A stretch of 62,541 nt of DNA, from assembly GCA_013151835.1 (NCBI GenBank), contig JAADHK010000009.1, forward strand, positions 1 through 62,541. The letters run 5' to 3'. Below the pieces are notes generated by a model, which had not been told where the DNA came from, made no database searches, and saw only the letters and a program-made list of their open reading frames with translations. The first letter of the stretch is position 1; each line of letters opens with the position of its first letter. Of the stretch, positions 8,009-16,673 are shown piece by piece. The DNA comes from Deltaproteobacteria bacterium (GTDB taxonomy: Bacteria > Desulfobacterota > Desulfobacteria > Desulfobacterales > Desulfosalsimonadaceae). The translations under genes were made by a program, and so were the position numbers.

Positions 8009-10294
8009 TTATACAAGGTGTTGTCTCAGACATTGTGCGATCGAATCGGCGTCCTCCATTTCGAGAACCATGAGGAGAATATCTTCAGCCGAAGACCGGG
8101 TGATACCCCGGATAAATTTTTTCGCTGCCGGAATCGATGACGGCACCATGCTGATTTGATCCGCTCCCATTCCGATAAATAATAAAATACAGGAAAGCTG
8201 GCTTGCGGCCTCCCCGCAGATGCTCACCGGTTTTTCAAATTGCCTGCAAACCGAGATAATGCTATAAATTGTTGAAATAACAGCCGGATGAAGTATATTA
8301 TACCGGTCGGCAACCTTTCGATTGTTCCGGTCGACCGCTAAAAGGTACTGGATAAGATCATTGGTGCCGATACTTACAAAATCAATATATCGGAGCAATC
8401 GATCCAAAATCGTGACGGCGGCCGGCACCTCGACCATGATGCCCAAAGGGACATCTTTTTCAAAGGCAACGCCGTTTTTTCTTAGAGTTTCTTTCTCCTC
8501 ATCCACAAGCTCGACAACTCGTCTGATTTCTTCAACACTGGTAATCATCGGAAAAAGCATTTTGGTCGAGCCCTTTGCCGCCGCCCGGAGGATCGCCCGA
8601 ATCTGAGTTCTGAACACATCTTCAAGCTCCAGGCTGATCCGGATCGATCGCCAGCCTAAAAAAGGATTGTCTTCCCTGGGATAATGGAGATAAGGCAGGA
8701 ACTTGTCACCGCCGACATCAAAGGTTCGAATGGTCACGGGCAGGCCGCCTGCTTTTTGAATCGCCCGAGTATAAAGGTCCACCTGTTCTTCTTCGGTTGG
8801 AAACGTTTTTCGCAGCAGAAAAGGGAATTCCGTCCGATAAAGCCCGATATGATCCGCACCGTATTTTTGGGCCAGGGCAATATCCGACAACAGCCCGATA
8901 TTCGCACCGAGCCGAACTGAAAAGCCGCAGGTTGTAATCGCCGGCAGATCCTTTAATGCCGAAAGTTTTTTCCCCGCTTTTTCGGCTTCGTCTTTTCGCT
9001 TTTCATATTCAGCTGTTATTTCAGAAGATGGGTTGGCATAGACAAGCCCCGATGCCCCGTCAACGATCAAATAATCGTTTTCATGGACGGTTTCCAGGAG
9101 GCCATCCACGCCTATGACAATCGGAATTTCAAATGATTTTGATAGAATGACCGTATGGGAGGTCCGCCCGCCTTTTGCCAGGACGATCCCCTTCAGGTTC
9201 GGTTGCCGGATCGCCAGTAAATCGACCGGTGAAAGTTCTGCGGCAATGACAATTGTGTCTTTCAGGAACGCCTGGTGGGGATCGTTGGCAACACCCAGAA
9301 GATTCCTCAGTATGCGATGTCCAATATTCATCATGTCTTCGGAGCGTTCGCTAAGGTAGGCATCATCAATCGCTTTGAACATGTCCACGTATTCCAGGAT
9401 GACCTTTCTTAACGCATACTCCGCACAATGGCCGTCCTCAATTTTTGCTATGATTTTCCCGCGCAGGGATTTATCCTTTAAAAACATGAGGTGGGCCTCG
9501 ATTATTGCGGATTCCTGATCGGAAATGTCCTGCGCCTGATCCAGTGAGTGCTTGATCTGTACGGCGGACTGATAAAACGCCTTCTCCAGCCGCTTGATCT
9601 CACCTGCTGAATCATCAACCCGCCGGTTTCGAACCTGATCGAAATCAATATTTTCCGGAAGGTAATGCGCATATCCGGTTGCCACAAGATCGGATACCGG
9701 CGTTCCCCTGAGATGATTCGGTTTCAGATTTGTTTGATTTGCAATATCCGTATTGCCGACACCCGGATATTTGTCGTCTGCATTGAGCCGGACGCGGTTT
9801 TCCTTGAGCCGGGCATAGGCCACCGTTGCGGATATCTGAGAAGCGATATTTAAAAAAACAGGGATATCCGTTTCCTGTATGCCGTTTGGCTCAATAGTCT
9901 GGATAACCAGCACACCGATTATTTTCTGGTGATATATCAGCGGGAGCCCGAGAAATGTCTGGTAAATTTCTTCCCCGCTTCCCTGATAATATTTAAACCG
10001 GGGATGTGCCTGCGGGTCGGTAATGAACACCGGCGCCATGGTTTCAATGGCAAGGCCCGTGAGGCCCTCCATGACATCCATTTTGATCGCGCCGACAGCG
10101 TCACGGTTGAGACCGACCGTCGCCCGTAAAACAAGACTGTTTTCAGATGGATCATAGACATATACCGAACAGACATCGACCGCGAATCTGTCGGCAACCA
10201 TGGAGACGATAATGTCCAGTGACCGGTCGGGGTTTTCCGAAACCGTGATGGCCTGAAAAATGTCTTCCAGAATACGAATTTGCTCTTTTTCCAT
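8009..10294 (-). CDS. ptsP: PtsP, GAF-domain phosphoenolpyruvate phosphotransferase (EI-Ntr)
   Basis: A 761-residue Enzyme I homologue of the nitrogen phosphotransferase system. It autophosphorylates from PEP and passes phosphate to an NPr-type carrier. A GAF domain fills residues 1 to about 165, then comes the EI N-terminal domain with the swivelling phosphohistidine segment GGRTSHTVILSKSF (His380). The C-terminal PEP-binding barrel shows GLYRTEF, GTNDLIQY and SICGEAAS with the catalytic Cys. It lies next to a porin/amtB/glnK group, consistent with nitrogen control. No ptsN or ptsO gene is in the window, so its partners are elsewhere. Confidence 0.94.
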   Translation of the reverse strand: MEKEQIRILEDIFQAITVSENPDRSLDIIVSMVADRFAVDVCSVYVYDPSENSLVLRATVGLNRDAVGAIKMDVMEGLTGLAIETMAPVFITDPQAHPRFKYYQGSGEEIYQTFLGLPLIYHQKIIGVLVIQTIEPNGIQETDIPVFLNIASQISATVAYARLKENRVRLNADDKYPGVGNTDIANQTNLKPNHLRGTPVSDLVATGYAHYLPENIDFDQVRNRRVDDSAGEIKRLEKAFYQSAVQIKHSLDQAQDISDQESAIIEAHLMFLKDKSLRGKIIAKIEDGHCAEYALRKVILEYVDMFKAIDDAYLSERSEDMMNIGHRILRNLLGVANDPHQAFLKDTIVIAAELSPVDLLAIRQPNLKGIVLAKGGRTSHTVILSKSFEIPIVIGVDGLLETVHENDYLIVDGASGLVYANPSSEITAEYEKRKDEAEKAGKKLSALKDLPAITTCGFSVRLGANIGLLSDIALAQKYGADHIGLYRTEFPFLLRKTFPTEEEQVDLYTRAIQKAGGLPVTIRTFDVGGDKFLPYLHYPREDNPFLGWRSIRISLELEDVFRTQIRAILRAAAKGSTKMLFPMITSVEEIRRVVELVDEEKETLRKNGVAFEKDVPLGIMVEVPAAVTILDRLLRYIDFVSIGTNDLIQYLLAVDRNNRKVADRYNILHPAVISTIYSIISVCRQFEKPVSICGEAASQLSCILLFIGMGADQISMVPSSIPAAKKFIRGITRSSAEDILLMVLEMEDADSIAQCLRQHLV

Positions 10295-10340
10295 CAGTAT
10301 CGCCCGGTTTGGGTTTTATAAAACACTGTCTTGTTGCACG

Positions 10341-10380
10341 GTTTTCTCTTCCCCATGCCGGCGCATGGGGAAGAGAAAAC
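10341..10380. repeat. Perfect 18-bp inverted repeat between ptsP and the porin gene
   Basis: GTTTTCTCTTCCCCATGC and its exact reverse complement are separated by four bases. The hairpin lies 12 bases past the porin stop codon and about 47 bases upstream of ptsP. It would stop or protect the porin mRNA, but there is no long T tract. It may be an intrinsic terminator variant or a REP-like element. Confidence 0.75.
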
Positions 10381-10391
10381 GCGTATAAACG

Positions 10392-11177
10392 TCAAAAAGC
10401 AATCGAACAAGTTACCCCGCCGAAAATGAAAGACGATTTATTATTGAAGCTTGTCGACTTCAACAGATGATCCGCTTTTTCCGACAGGAGAAAAGACCAG
10501 GCGATCATCGGGCTTATGGTAATATACTTGTCGACCGGCACCGTAAGGGTGGCCGAAACCAGGCCGTCATGAAACGCCTTGTATTTTTCAGTCGGATCAT
10601 TGACTTCCGTTAAATTATTGGTATTCGAAATGTAGTATCCCGCCGATCCGGCCAGTTCCAGGGATATTTCATGGGGAAGTTTAAAAGCATGCGATACCCC
10701 GAAGTTAATGTAGGTCGCCGGTGAATCCGCGATTTCCCGATATACGGTCAGCGTCGGCGAAAGCAGGGTATCAAGCCCGGCCGACAGATAGACTTCCTGG
10801 GAATCAAATGAGCCGGGAGAGTTAAGCGCATAATATATGTACCCGAATCCGATATTCACGCCGGACAGGCTGGTATCATAGGACAAGGTCATGTCGGTTT
10901 CATTGAATCGGTTAGTCGTAGCCGCACCGGAATCGGTATCGGTGTCCAGGTTCCCCCAGAAGTTAAAGGAAAAATTTCTGTAAGACACCGTGACGGAAGG
11001 CTGGATGACAATACTGCTATCGCTTAATTCATATCCTCTCCAGATATATTTGTTCAACACGCTGATGTCGGCCGAAGCCGTGGGCTCCGTTTCTTCGGCA
11101 GCCATGCAGATGGGCGCCGTGAAAACAAAAACCGCAAGGACCATTAAAAAAATACTTTTTACCATGCTTCGTTTCAT
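10392..11177 (-). CDS. TorF-family putative outer-membrane porin
   Basis: A 261-residue protein with a clear signal peptide (MKRSMVKSIFLMVLAVFVF, cleavage after the CMAA region). The mature N terminus contains SVLNKYIWRGYELSD, the hallmark of the Gcw_chp/TorF putative porin family, followed by alternating-residue beta strands ending in an aromatic C terminus (SIAF), as in outer-membrane barrels. The ATG is chosen because AGGAGG lies six bases upstream; a longer frame reaches 11270. It follows amtB on the same strand after 93 bases, so a role in nitrogen-source uptake is plausible but not shown. Confidence 0.8.
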   Translation of the reverse strand: MKRSMVKSIFLMVLAVFVFTAPICMAAEETEPTASADISVLNKYIWRGYELSDSSIVIQPSVTVSYRNFSFNFWGNLDTDTDSGAATTNRFNETDMTLSYDTSLSGVNIGFGYIYYALNSPGSFDSQEVYLSAGLDTLLSPTLTVYREIADSPATYINFGVSHAFKLPHEISLELAGSAGYYISNTNNLTEVNDPTEKYKAFHDGLVSATLTVPVDKYITISPMIAWSFLLSEKADHLLKSTSFNNKSSFIFGGVTCSIAF

Positions 11178-11221
11178 TGTGACCTCCTGATTGTTTATTA
11201 TTTTCTTTCTTCTCCTGGTTT

Positions 11222-11255
11222 GCCGCGCGTGTTCAATCAAATAAACACGCGCGGC
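11222..11255 (-). terminator. GC-rich hairpin between amtB and the porin gene
   Basis: GCCGCGCGTGTT and AACACGCGCGGC form a perfect 12-bp stem with a 10-base loop, 16 bases after the amtB stop codon. There is no T tract, so it is more likely an attenuating or mRNA-stabilising hairpin than a strong terminator. It would separate porin expression from glnK-amtB. Confidence 0.55.
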
Positions 11256-11270
11256 CTTATACACCAACAA

Positions 11271-12605
11271 TTACTTCTGAGAGTAAGCAGACACCGCAAA
11301 ATCCGGATAGGCGATATTGCCATGTTCACCGAAATCGAGCCCCTCCATTTCTTCTTCCTCTGTAACCCGCAGGCCCATGGTCTTGTCAATAACCTTGAAT
11401 AAAATAAAGCCCATGGTAAATGCCCATGCAAAGCAGGCAACGATTCCCAAAACCTGTACACCGATCATATGCAGGGACGTACCGCCCATATTGAAAATAC
11501 CGGCAGCCAGGGTGCCCCAGGCGCCGTTTACCCCATGAACCGATATGGCGCCGACCGGATCATCAATTTTAATACGATCGAAAAAGACAACGGCAAAGAC
11601 AACCAGTACACCGGCAATCGCCCCTATGATAATCGCGCTTGCCGGGGTCACGGTTGCGCATGGACTGGTTATTGCCACAAGCCCGGCAAGGGCGCCGTTT
11701 AAGCTCATCCCCACATCGGGCTTGCCGAATTTCATCCATGTTACAAACATAGCCAGCACGGCACCCGCGCAGGCGGCAAGATTGGTATTGACAAAAATCA
11801 GTGCGGTGTCCGTATTTGCCGCTGTCGTGGAGCCGGGATTAAAACCAAACCATCCAAGCCAGAGAATAAAGACACCCAGGGCCGCCAGGGGCATATTGTG
11901 TCCCAGAATCGGATGGACTTTTCCGTCTTTCCCGTATTTGCCCAGCCGGGGGCCCAGCACGATGGCGCCTGCAAGGGCAATCCAGCCGCCCACGGAATGT
12001 ACAACACTGGAGCCGGCAAAGTCTATAAAACCAAGGTGTTCAAGCCAGCCCCCGCCGTGAAAGAGACTCCCCCATGCCCAACTCCCGAAAATGGGGTAGA
12101 TCACAAGGCTCACAAGCACACTGTAAATCAGGTATGCCGTAAACTTGGTCCGTTCCGCCATTGCGCCGGAAACGATAGTGGCGGCGGTGGCGGCAAACAC
12201 CACCTGAAACATCCAGAAGGCCAGTACCCATGGGTCTCCTCCCGGCGTATAATCACTCAGGAAAAAACCGGTGGTGCCGAACCATCCTGTTGTGGTTGCG
12301 CCGAACATGAGGCCGAACCCCACGGCCCAGAAAGCGAGCGAGCCCATGGCAAAATCCATGAGATTCTTCATCATGATATTGACGGCGTTTTTGGCACGGG
12401 TAAAACCGGTCTCCACCATGGCAAAACCCGCCTGCATAAAAAAAACAAGAGCTGCCGCAATCAGAGTCCAGACATAGTCGGCGTGTGTCTGGACAAGGTC
12501 TATGGCGACCTTGTTGGAAAGGGCCGTGGGAGCGGTGGTATCACCCGCCCATACTCCGGTGGAATGAATCAATATAGCCAGTGCTGTTAAGATTAATATC
12601 TTCAT
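11271..12605 (-). CDS. amtB: Ammonium transporter AmtB
   Basis: A 444-residue inner-membrane ammonium channel with a cleavable-looking N-terminal signal (ending GVWAGD) and eleven predicted helices. Family features are visible: DYVWTLIAAALVFFMQAGFA at the start, FGSWAWGSLFHGGGWLEHLG, the pore histidine contexts SSVVHSVGGW and SVHGVNGAWG, and a cytoplasmic tail with acidic residues. It is directly downstream of glnK (18-base gap), the usual order, so GlnK can gate it. Expression is probably driven by the sigma-54 site upstream of glnK. Confidence 0.96.
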   Translation of the reverse strand: MKILILTALAILIHSTGVWAGDTTAPTALSNKVAIDLVQTHADYVWTLIAAALVFFMQAGFAMVETGFTRAKNAVNIMMKNLMDFAMGSLAFWAVGFGLMFGATTTGWFGTTGFFLSDYTPGGDPWVLAFWMFQVVFAATAATIVSGAMAERTKFTAYLIYSVLVSLVIYPIFGSWAWGSLFHGGGWLEHLGFIDFAGSSVVHSVGGWIALAGAIVLGPRLGKYGKDGKVHPILGHNMPLAALGVFILWLGWFGFNPGSTTAANTDTALIFVNTNLAACAGAVLAMFVTWMKFGKPDVGMSLNGALAGLVAITSPCATVTPASAIIIGAIAGVLVVFAVVFFDRIKIDDPVGAISVHGVNGAWGTLAAGIFNMGGTSLHMIGVQVLGIVACFAWAFTMGFILFKVIDKTMGLRVTEEEEMEGLDFGEHGNIAYPDFAVSAYSQK

Positions 12606-12623
12606 TGCATGTTCTCCTTATTT

Positions 12624-12977
<354 letters not shown>

Positions 12978-13072
12978 TTATTATATGTAATGAACAGTGA
13001 AAAAAACGGTCCTGCAAAAAATCCTTTCTCTGGTTCGCGTAAAACCGATCATCATAGTTATTTAATATATAA

Positions 13073-13087
13073 GCAAGCTGTGTGCCA
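13073..13087 (-). promoter_or_regulatory. Sigma-54 (-24/-12) promoter of glnK-amtB
   Basis: On the minus strand the sequence reads TGGCACACAGCTTGC followed by T. This matches the RpoN consensus TGGCAC-N5-TTGCW with correct GG/GC spacing. It lies 110 bases upstream of the glnK start, leaving a leader of roughly 100 bases. Such promoters need an NtrC-type activator. Confidence 0.85.
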
Positions 13088-13153
13088 AAAGTGATTTTTG
13101 AAAAAAAATAAGATTTACCTATTGTTATTATGATATATTTAAAGTTTTATAAA

Positions 13154-13194
13154 ATTGCACAACAAAATTAAATATTACAATTTTGTTGTGCAAT
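13154..13194. promoter_or_regulatory. Long inverted repeat, candidate NtrC-type enhancer
   Basis: ATTGCACAACAAAATT and its perfect reverse complement flank a 9-base spacer. The outer halves read TTGCACAA/TTGTGCAA, resembling NtrC half sites (TGCAC). The position is 67-107 bases upstream of the sigma-54 promoter, right for an activator enhancer. A smaller CACAA-AA-TTGTG repeat follows at 13206-13217. It could instead bind another dimeric regulator. Confidence 0.55.
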
Positions 13195-13427
13195 ATGATA
13201 TTAATCACAAAATTGTGTAAAATTAAGGCAGAGTGCTCCATTCCGGATACAATAGGCAAAAGGGTATGTGGCATAGCCTCTCTCGACCCATTTAAAATTT
13301 TACAAGGGCATCAAATGATTGTTCAGGCTTCGGGTATAATTAAAAGGACATTACAGCAGGCAGAAGGCGCAAAAGATTTGCAGACTTTTAAGAAGCACAC
13401 CGGCAGGAAAAAAACGCAGGAAAATAA

Positions 13428-13462
13428 CATGGAGCGGGCTGAAAATTCCAACCCGCTCCATG
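13428..13462 (-). terminator. Terminator of the TolC-like gene
   Basis: CATGGAGCGGG and CCCGCTCCATG form an 11-bp GC-rich stem. On the minus strand it is followed by TTATTTT and further T-rich sequence. It lies about 90 bases past the stop of the TolC-like gene. The stretch 13195-13550 otherwise shows no convincing gene. Confidence 0.7.
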
Positions 13463-13550
13463 CCAAAAGCTTGCCCCGCAGCATGATCTTTTATTAACTT
13501 AAAAATGATCATGTCCGCAGGGGTTATATTATGGAGCCTTGATCATTGCG

Positions 13551-14939
13551 TTACCGCAGGGTATCGGCCCGGCACACATCATTTGATCCAACGGCCCGGT
13601 CCAGCGCAGCCTTTGCGATCATATAGCCGTACCGGGCATTGTAATAATTCATCTCGGCCCGGGTTAAAAAGCTCCGGGCATCGAGCACTTCGGTTGATGT
13701 GGTCACCTGCTGCCGATACTGAAGGTTTGTAATCCGAAAATTTTCTTTTGCCTGGGCCAGCGCTGTTTCAGCGGTTTTGATATTTTCATTGGCAACCATG
13801 AGTTTTTCGTACGCGTCTTTAACCTCCAGGCGGATGCTGTCCCTGATGCCGTCTATTTTTGCCTCAAGGGCCTTCATGTCATGAAAGGCTTTATTCACAT
13901 CGGCCCGGGTCTTTCCCCATTCGAAAAACGGCCACCGGGCCTGGGCCCCTATGATGGTGTTATGGCTGTTTCCGAATTCGTTATTCGTGGCCCTAATATT
14001 ATCCCCCACCTGTTCATAGCGACCCGTCAGATAGACTTTTGGATAATAATTGCTTTTTTCCATGCGGACAGCCTGGGCGGCCTGGCAAACGGCTGTTTCA
14101 AGCGCTTTTAATTCAGGCCGCTGCGCCATGGCGCGCTTAAAGAGCACCGGCAGTTCAAGGCCGGCGGGTGCATGCCAAGGGACGTCTTTTATCCTTGTTT
14201 TTATCGTGATATCCCGATTTAAGATTATATTTAAGGCAGCCACGGCCACATTCAGGCGGCTTGCGGCAGTAACCCGGTTCTGCCTGGCATGGGCAAGGGC
14301 CACCCGGGATTTAAGCAAATCGTTTTCAGGGATAATCTCCTGATCATAAAAAAGCGTTGCATCCTTTGCGTGCCCCTCAAGCTGATTAACCGATTCGTCA
14401 GCCGTTTCCAGATAATGTTCAGCCAGCAGGATATTAAAATAGCCGACACTGGCATGAAGGATGACATCCTGCACGGCCTGCTCCTTTTTTATATCCGCCA
14501 TACGGATGCCAAGCTCAGCGATCCTGCGGCGGGTCATCAGCGCAAACCCGGTGAACAGCGGCTGGGTGACACTGACATCCCATGCGAACCGGTCCTGTTT
14601 CCAGGTGTCGAATTTAGTTGATCCCAAGGGGGGAATATCGAAAAGAAGATATGGTTTATCCTTGAAATGCGCATAGGTGTATTCAACGGATAGTTTCGGA
14701 AGCAGATCGGCTGCGGCGCTCTTTTCGTTCTCCATGGCCGCGCGTTGTTTTTCAATCGCCTGGCGAATCAGCGTATTATTATGTATCGCTTCGGATACGG
14801 CCGCATCCAGGGAAAGGGCAGGCTCCCGTGCCCGGGCTCCGCCGGTAAATGAAAGTACACAGGCCATAAAAACAACTACATAAAGACATATCATAGGAAC
14901 TCTCGTGCGTAAAAAAACGGGCATGCAGATCTTTATCAC
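13551..14939 (-). CDS. TolC-family outer-membrane efflux protein
   Basis: A 462-residue outer-membrane factor. The start is GTG at 14939, preceded by AAGGAGG. The signal peptide lies around residues 15-37 (ending GGARA), and two OEP repeats follow with long coiled-coil helices (NNTLIRQAIEKQRAAMENEK; KTAETALAQAKENFRITNLQ). Motifs such as LLPKLSVEY and VTQPLFTGF are typical. It is transcribed alone, away from the MacAB-like efflux operon that starts 225 bases away. It has no lipobox, unlike the other outer-membrane factor nearby. The intergenic 14940-15164 should hold both promoters, but I cannot assign boxes. Confidence 0.88.
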   Translation of the reverse strand: MIKICMPVFLRTRVPMICLYVVVFMACVLSFTGGARAREPALSLDAAVSEAIHNNTLIRQAIEKQRAAMENEKSAAADLLPKLSVEYTYAHFKDKPYLLFDIPPLGSTKFDTWKQDRFAWDVSVTQPLFTGFALMTRRRIAELGIRMADIKKEQAVQDVILHASVGYFNILLAEHYLETADESVNQLEGHAKDATLFYDQEIIPENDLLKSRVALAHARQNRVTAASRLNVAVAALNIILNRDITIKTRIKDVPWHAPAGLELPVLFKRAMAQRPELKALETAVCQAAQAVRMEKSNYYPKVYLTGRYEQVGDNIRATNNEFGNSHNTIIGAQARWPFFEWGKTRADVNKAFHDMKALEAKIDGIRDSIRLEVKDAYEKLMVANENIKTAETALAQAKENFRITNLQYRQQVTTSTEVLDARSFLTRAEMNYYNARYGYMIAKAALDRAVGSNDVCRADTLR

Positions 14940-15164
14940 TATCGTCCTCCTTGATTTTCAAAACAGCTTTTTTCCATAATCGTCATATGGCAAACCTTGA
15001 TAATTTCGTAAAGAGCAAAAATGACGGGCTCGCAAAAATGAAGATAACCCGGTTGCGATGGATAGGCGGAAAGGTCCAAATTCCAGAATTTTTCTATGGA
15101 CAATTTGCATTGCCCGTGAAAAAAGCATAAGAGCGACAAACCCTGAAAGCTTTAAGGGATTTAG

Positions 15165-16673
15165 ATGAAATCGACTTTAAAAGGCCAAGTCCTGAAAAAG
15201 GCCGCCTCTTATTTTAGAGTAATGGCGGCCGCCCTGGCGTTGTTGTTAAACGGCTGCGCTGCGGTGGGGCCGGATTATGTCCGGCCCCGGGCCAAAACCC
15301 CGACTGCCTGGCACACACAGCTCAAAGACGGACAGGCCAACCGGAAAACCGATCCCCGGACGCTTGCAAAATGGTGGGATACGCTGGATGACCCCGTACT
15401 TTCAAGCCTGATCAACCGGGCTGTTTCCGGCAACCTTGATATTAAAAAGGCAACGGAGCGGGTCCTTCAGGCCCGTGCGCAGCGAGGACTCGCTGGTGCG
15501 GCCCTGTTTCCCACGCTGGATGCAAAAGAATCCGCCACCCGTTCCCGCAGCAGCGGAAGCAATGGATTCGGAGGGCGGAACACGTTTTACTCGACCGGTT
15601 TTGACGCCGGATGGGAACTTGATTTTTTCGGCGGCACCCGTCGTGGTATTGAAGCGGCCAATGCCGACCTGGCTGCGGGCCGGGAAGATCTTCACGACGT
15701 GATGGTGAGTCTGCTGGCCGAAACGGCTCTAAACTACGTGGAGGCGCGCACCTTGCAGGCACGACTGGCGGTGGCGATAAAGGATCTCCGCGCCCGGGAA
15801 GAAACATACCGGCTCGTGTTTTTTAATTATCAGGCAGGGCTTACCGACGAACTCGCCGTGCACCAGGCGCGCTACAATTTAGAAACCACCCGCTCCCGGA
15901 TCCCGACCTTAAAGACCGCTCTTGCAGCGGATTTAAACCAGCTTTCAATCCTGATAGGTGAGGCGCCCGGCGCAATCGATGCCGAAATATCCAGACAAGG
16001 GCCGATACCGATCGCCCCCCTGTCGGTTGCCGTTGGTGTCCCGGCCGACACCCTTCGTCTCCGGCCCGATGTCCGCAGGGCCGAACGGCGGCTGGCGGCT
16101 CAGACGGCCCGTATCGGCGTGGCCAAGGCGGATCTTTACCCAAGGTTCAACCTGACCGGCTCCATCGGGCTTGAAGCCCTTTCGCCAGGCGACCTGCTTA
16201 CGGCCGGGAGCCGGACCTGGCATTACGGCACCGGTATTTCCTGGAAAATTTTCGATGCCAACGCCATACGCGAAAATATCGACGTGCAGTCCTCCCTCCA
16301 AAAACAGGCCCTTATCACCTATGAATCCACGATCCTTGGGGCACTTGAGGAAGTGGAAAACGCAATAAAGGCTTTTTTTGACGAACAAAACCGGCGTGCA
16401 TCACTGGCATCGGCCGTTCTCGCCGCCCGGCAGGCCGAAGCGCTTGCACAGGACAAGTACAAGGCGGGCATGACGGATTTCAACACGGTGCTCGACGCCC
16501 AAAGATCACTCTTTTCCCTCCAGGATCAGAAGGCCGGAAGCGACGGGGCGGTCACATCCGACCTTATCCGGCTCTATAAGGCCCTGGGCGGCGGATGGAC
16601 AACTTTTGCCGCTGCCCCGAATTCATCAGACCTGAAAAAATCAGACGCGAACAAAAAGGAATGGACACGATGA
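15165..16673 (+). CDS. Outer-membrane factor lipoprotein of an efflux system (NodT/OprM type)
   Basis: A 502-residue outer-membrane channel. The lipobox LLLNGC places the lipid-modified Cys at residue 31; it is followed by AVGPDYVRP, the standard start of NodT-family mature proteins. Two OEP domains with helical hairpins follow (e.g. RPDVRRAERRLAAQTARIGV; AQDKYKAGMTDFNTVLDAQR). It opens a four-gene operon in which each gene overlaps the next, so it most likely pairs with the downstream adaptor and ABC transporter. The substrate is unknown. Confidence 0.92.
   Translation: MKSTLKGQVLKKAASYFRVMAAALALLLNGCAAVGPDYVRPRAKTPTAWHTQLKDGQANRKTDPRTLAKWWDTLDDPVLSSLINRAVSGNLDIKKATERVLQARAQRGLAGAALFPTLDAKESATRSRSSGSNGFGGRNTFYSTGFDAGWELDFFGGTRRGIEAANADLAAGREDLHDVMVSLLAETALNYVEARTLQARLAVAIKDLRAREETYRLVFFNYQAGLTDELAVHQARYNLETTRSRIPTLKTALAADLNQLSILIGEAPGAIDAEISRQGPIPIAPLSVAVGVPADTLRLRPDVRRAERRLAAQTARIGVAKADLYPRFNLTGSIGLEALSPGDLLTAGSRTWHYGTGISWKIFDANAIRENIDVQSSLQKQALITYESTILGALEEVENAIKAFFDEQNRRASLASAVLAARQAEALAQDKYKAGMTDFNTVLDAQRSLFSLQDQKAGSDGAVTSDLIRLYKALGGGWTTFAAAPNSSDLKKSDANKKEWTR

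Noticed and set aside
13183-13497. A 104-codon open frame on the plus strand upstream of the TolC-like gene
   Set aside because: It has no recognisable domain or ribosome site, begins inside the inverted repeat upstream of glnK and runs through the hairpin that terminates the TolC-like gene on the other strand.
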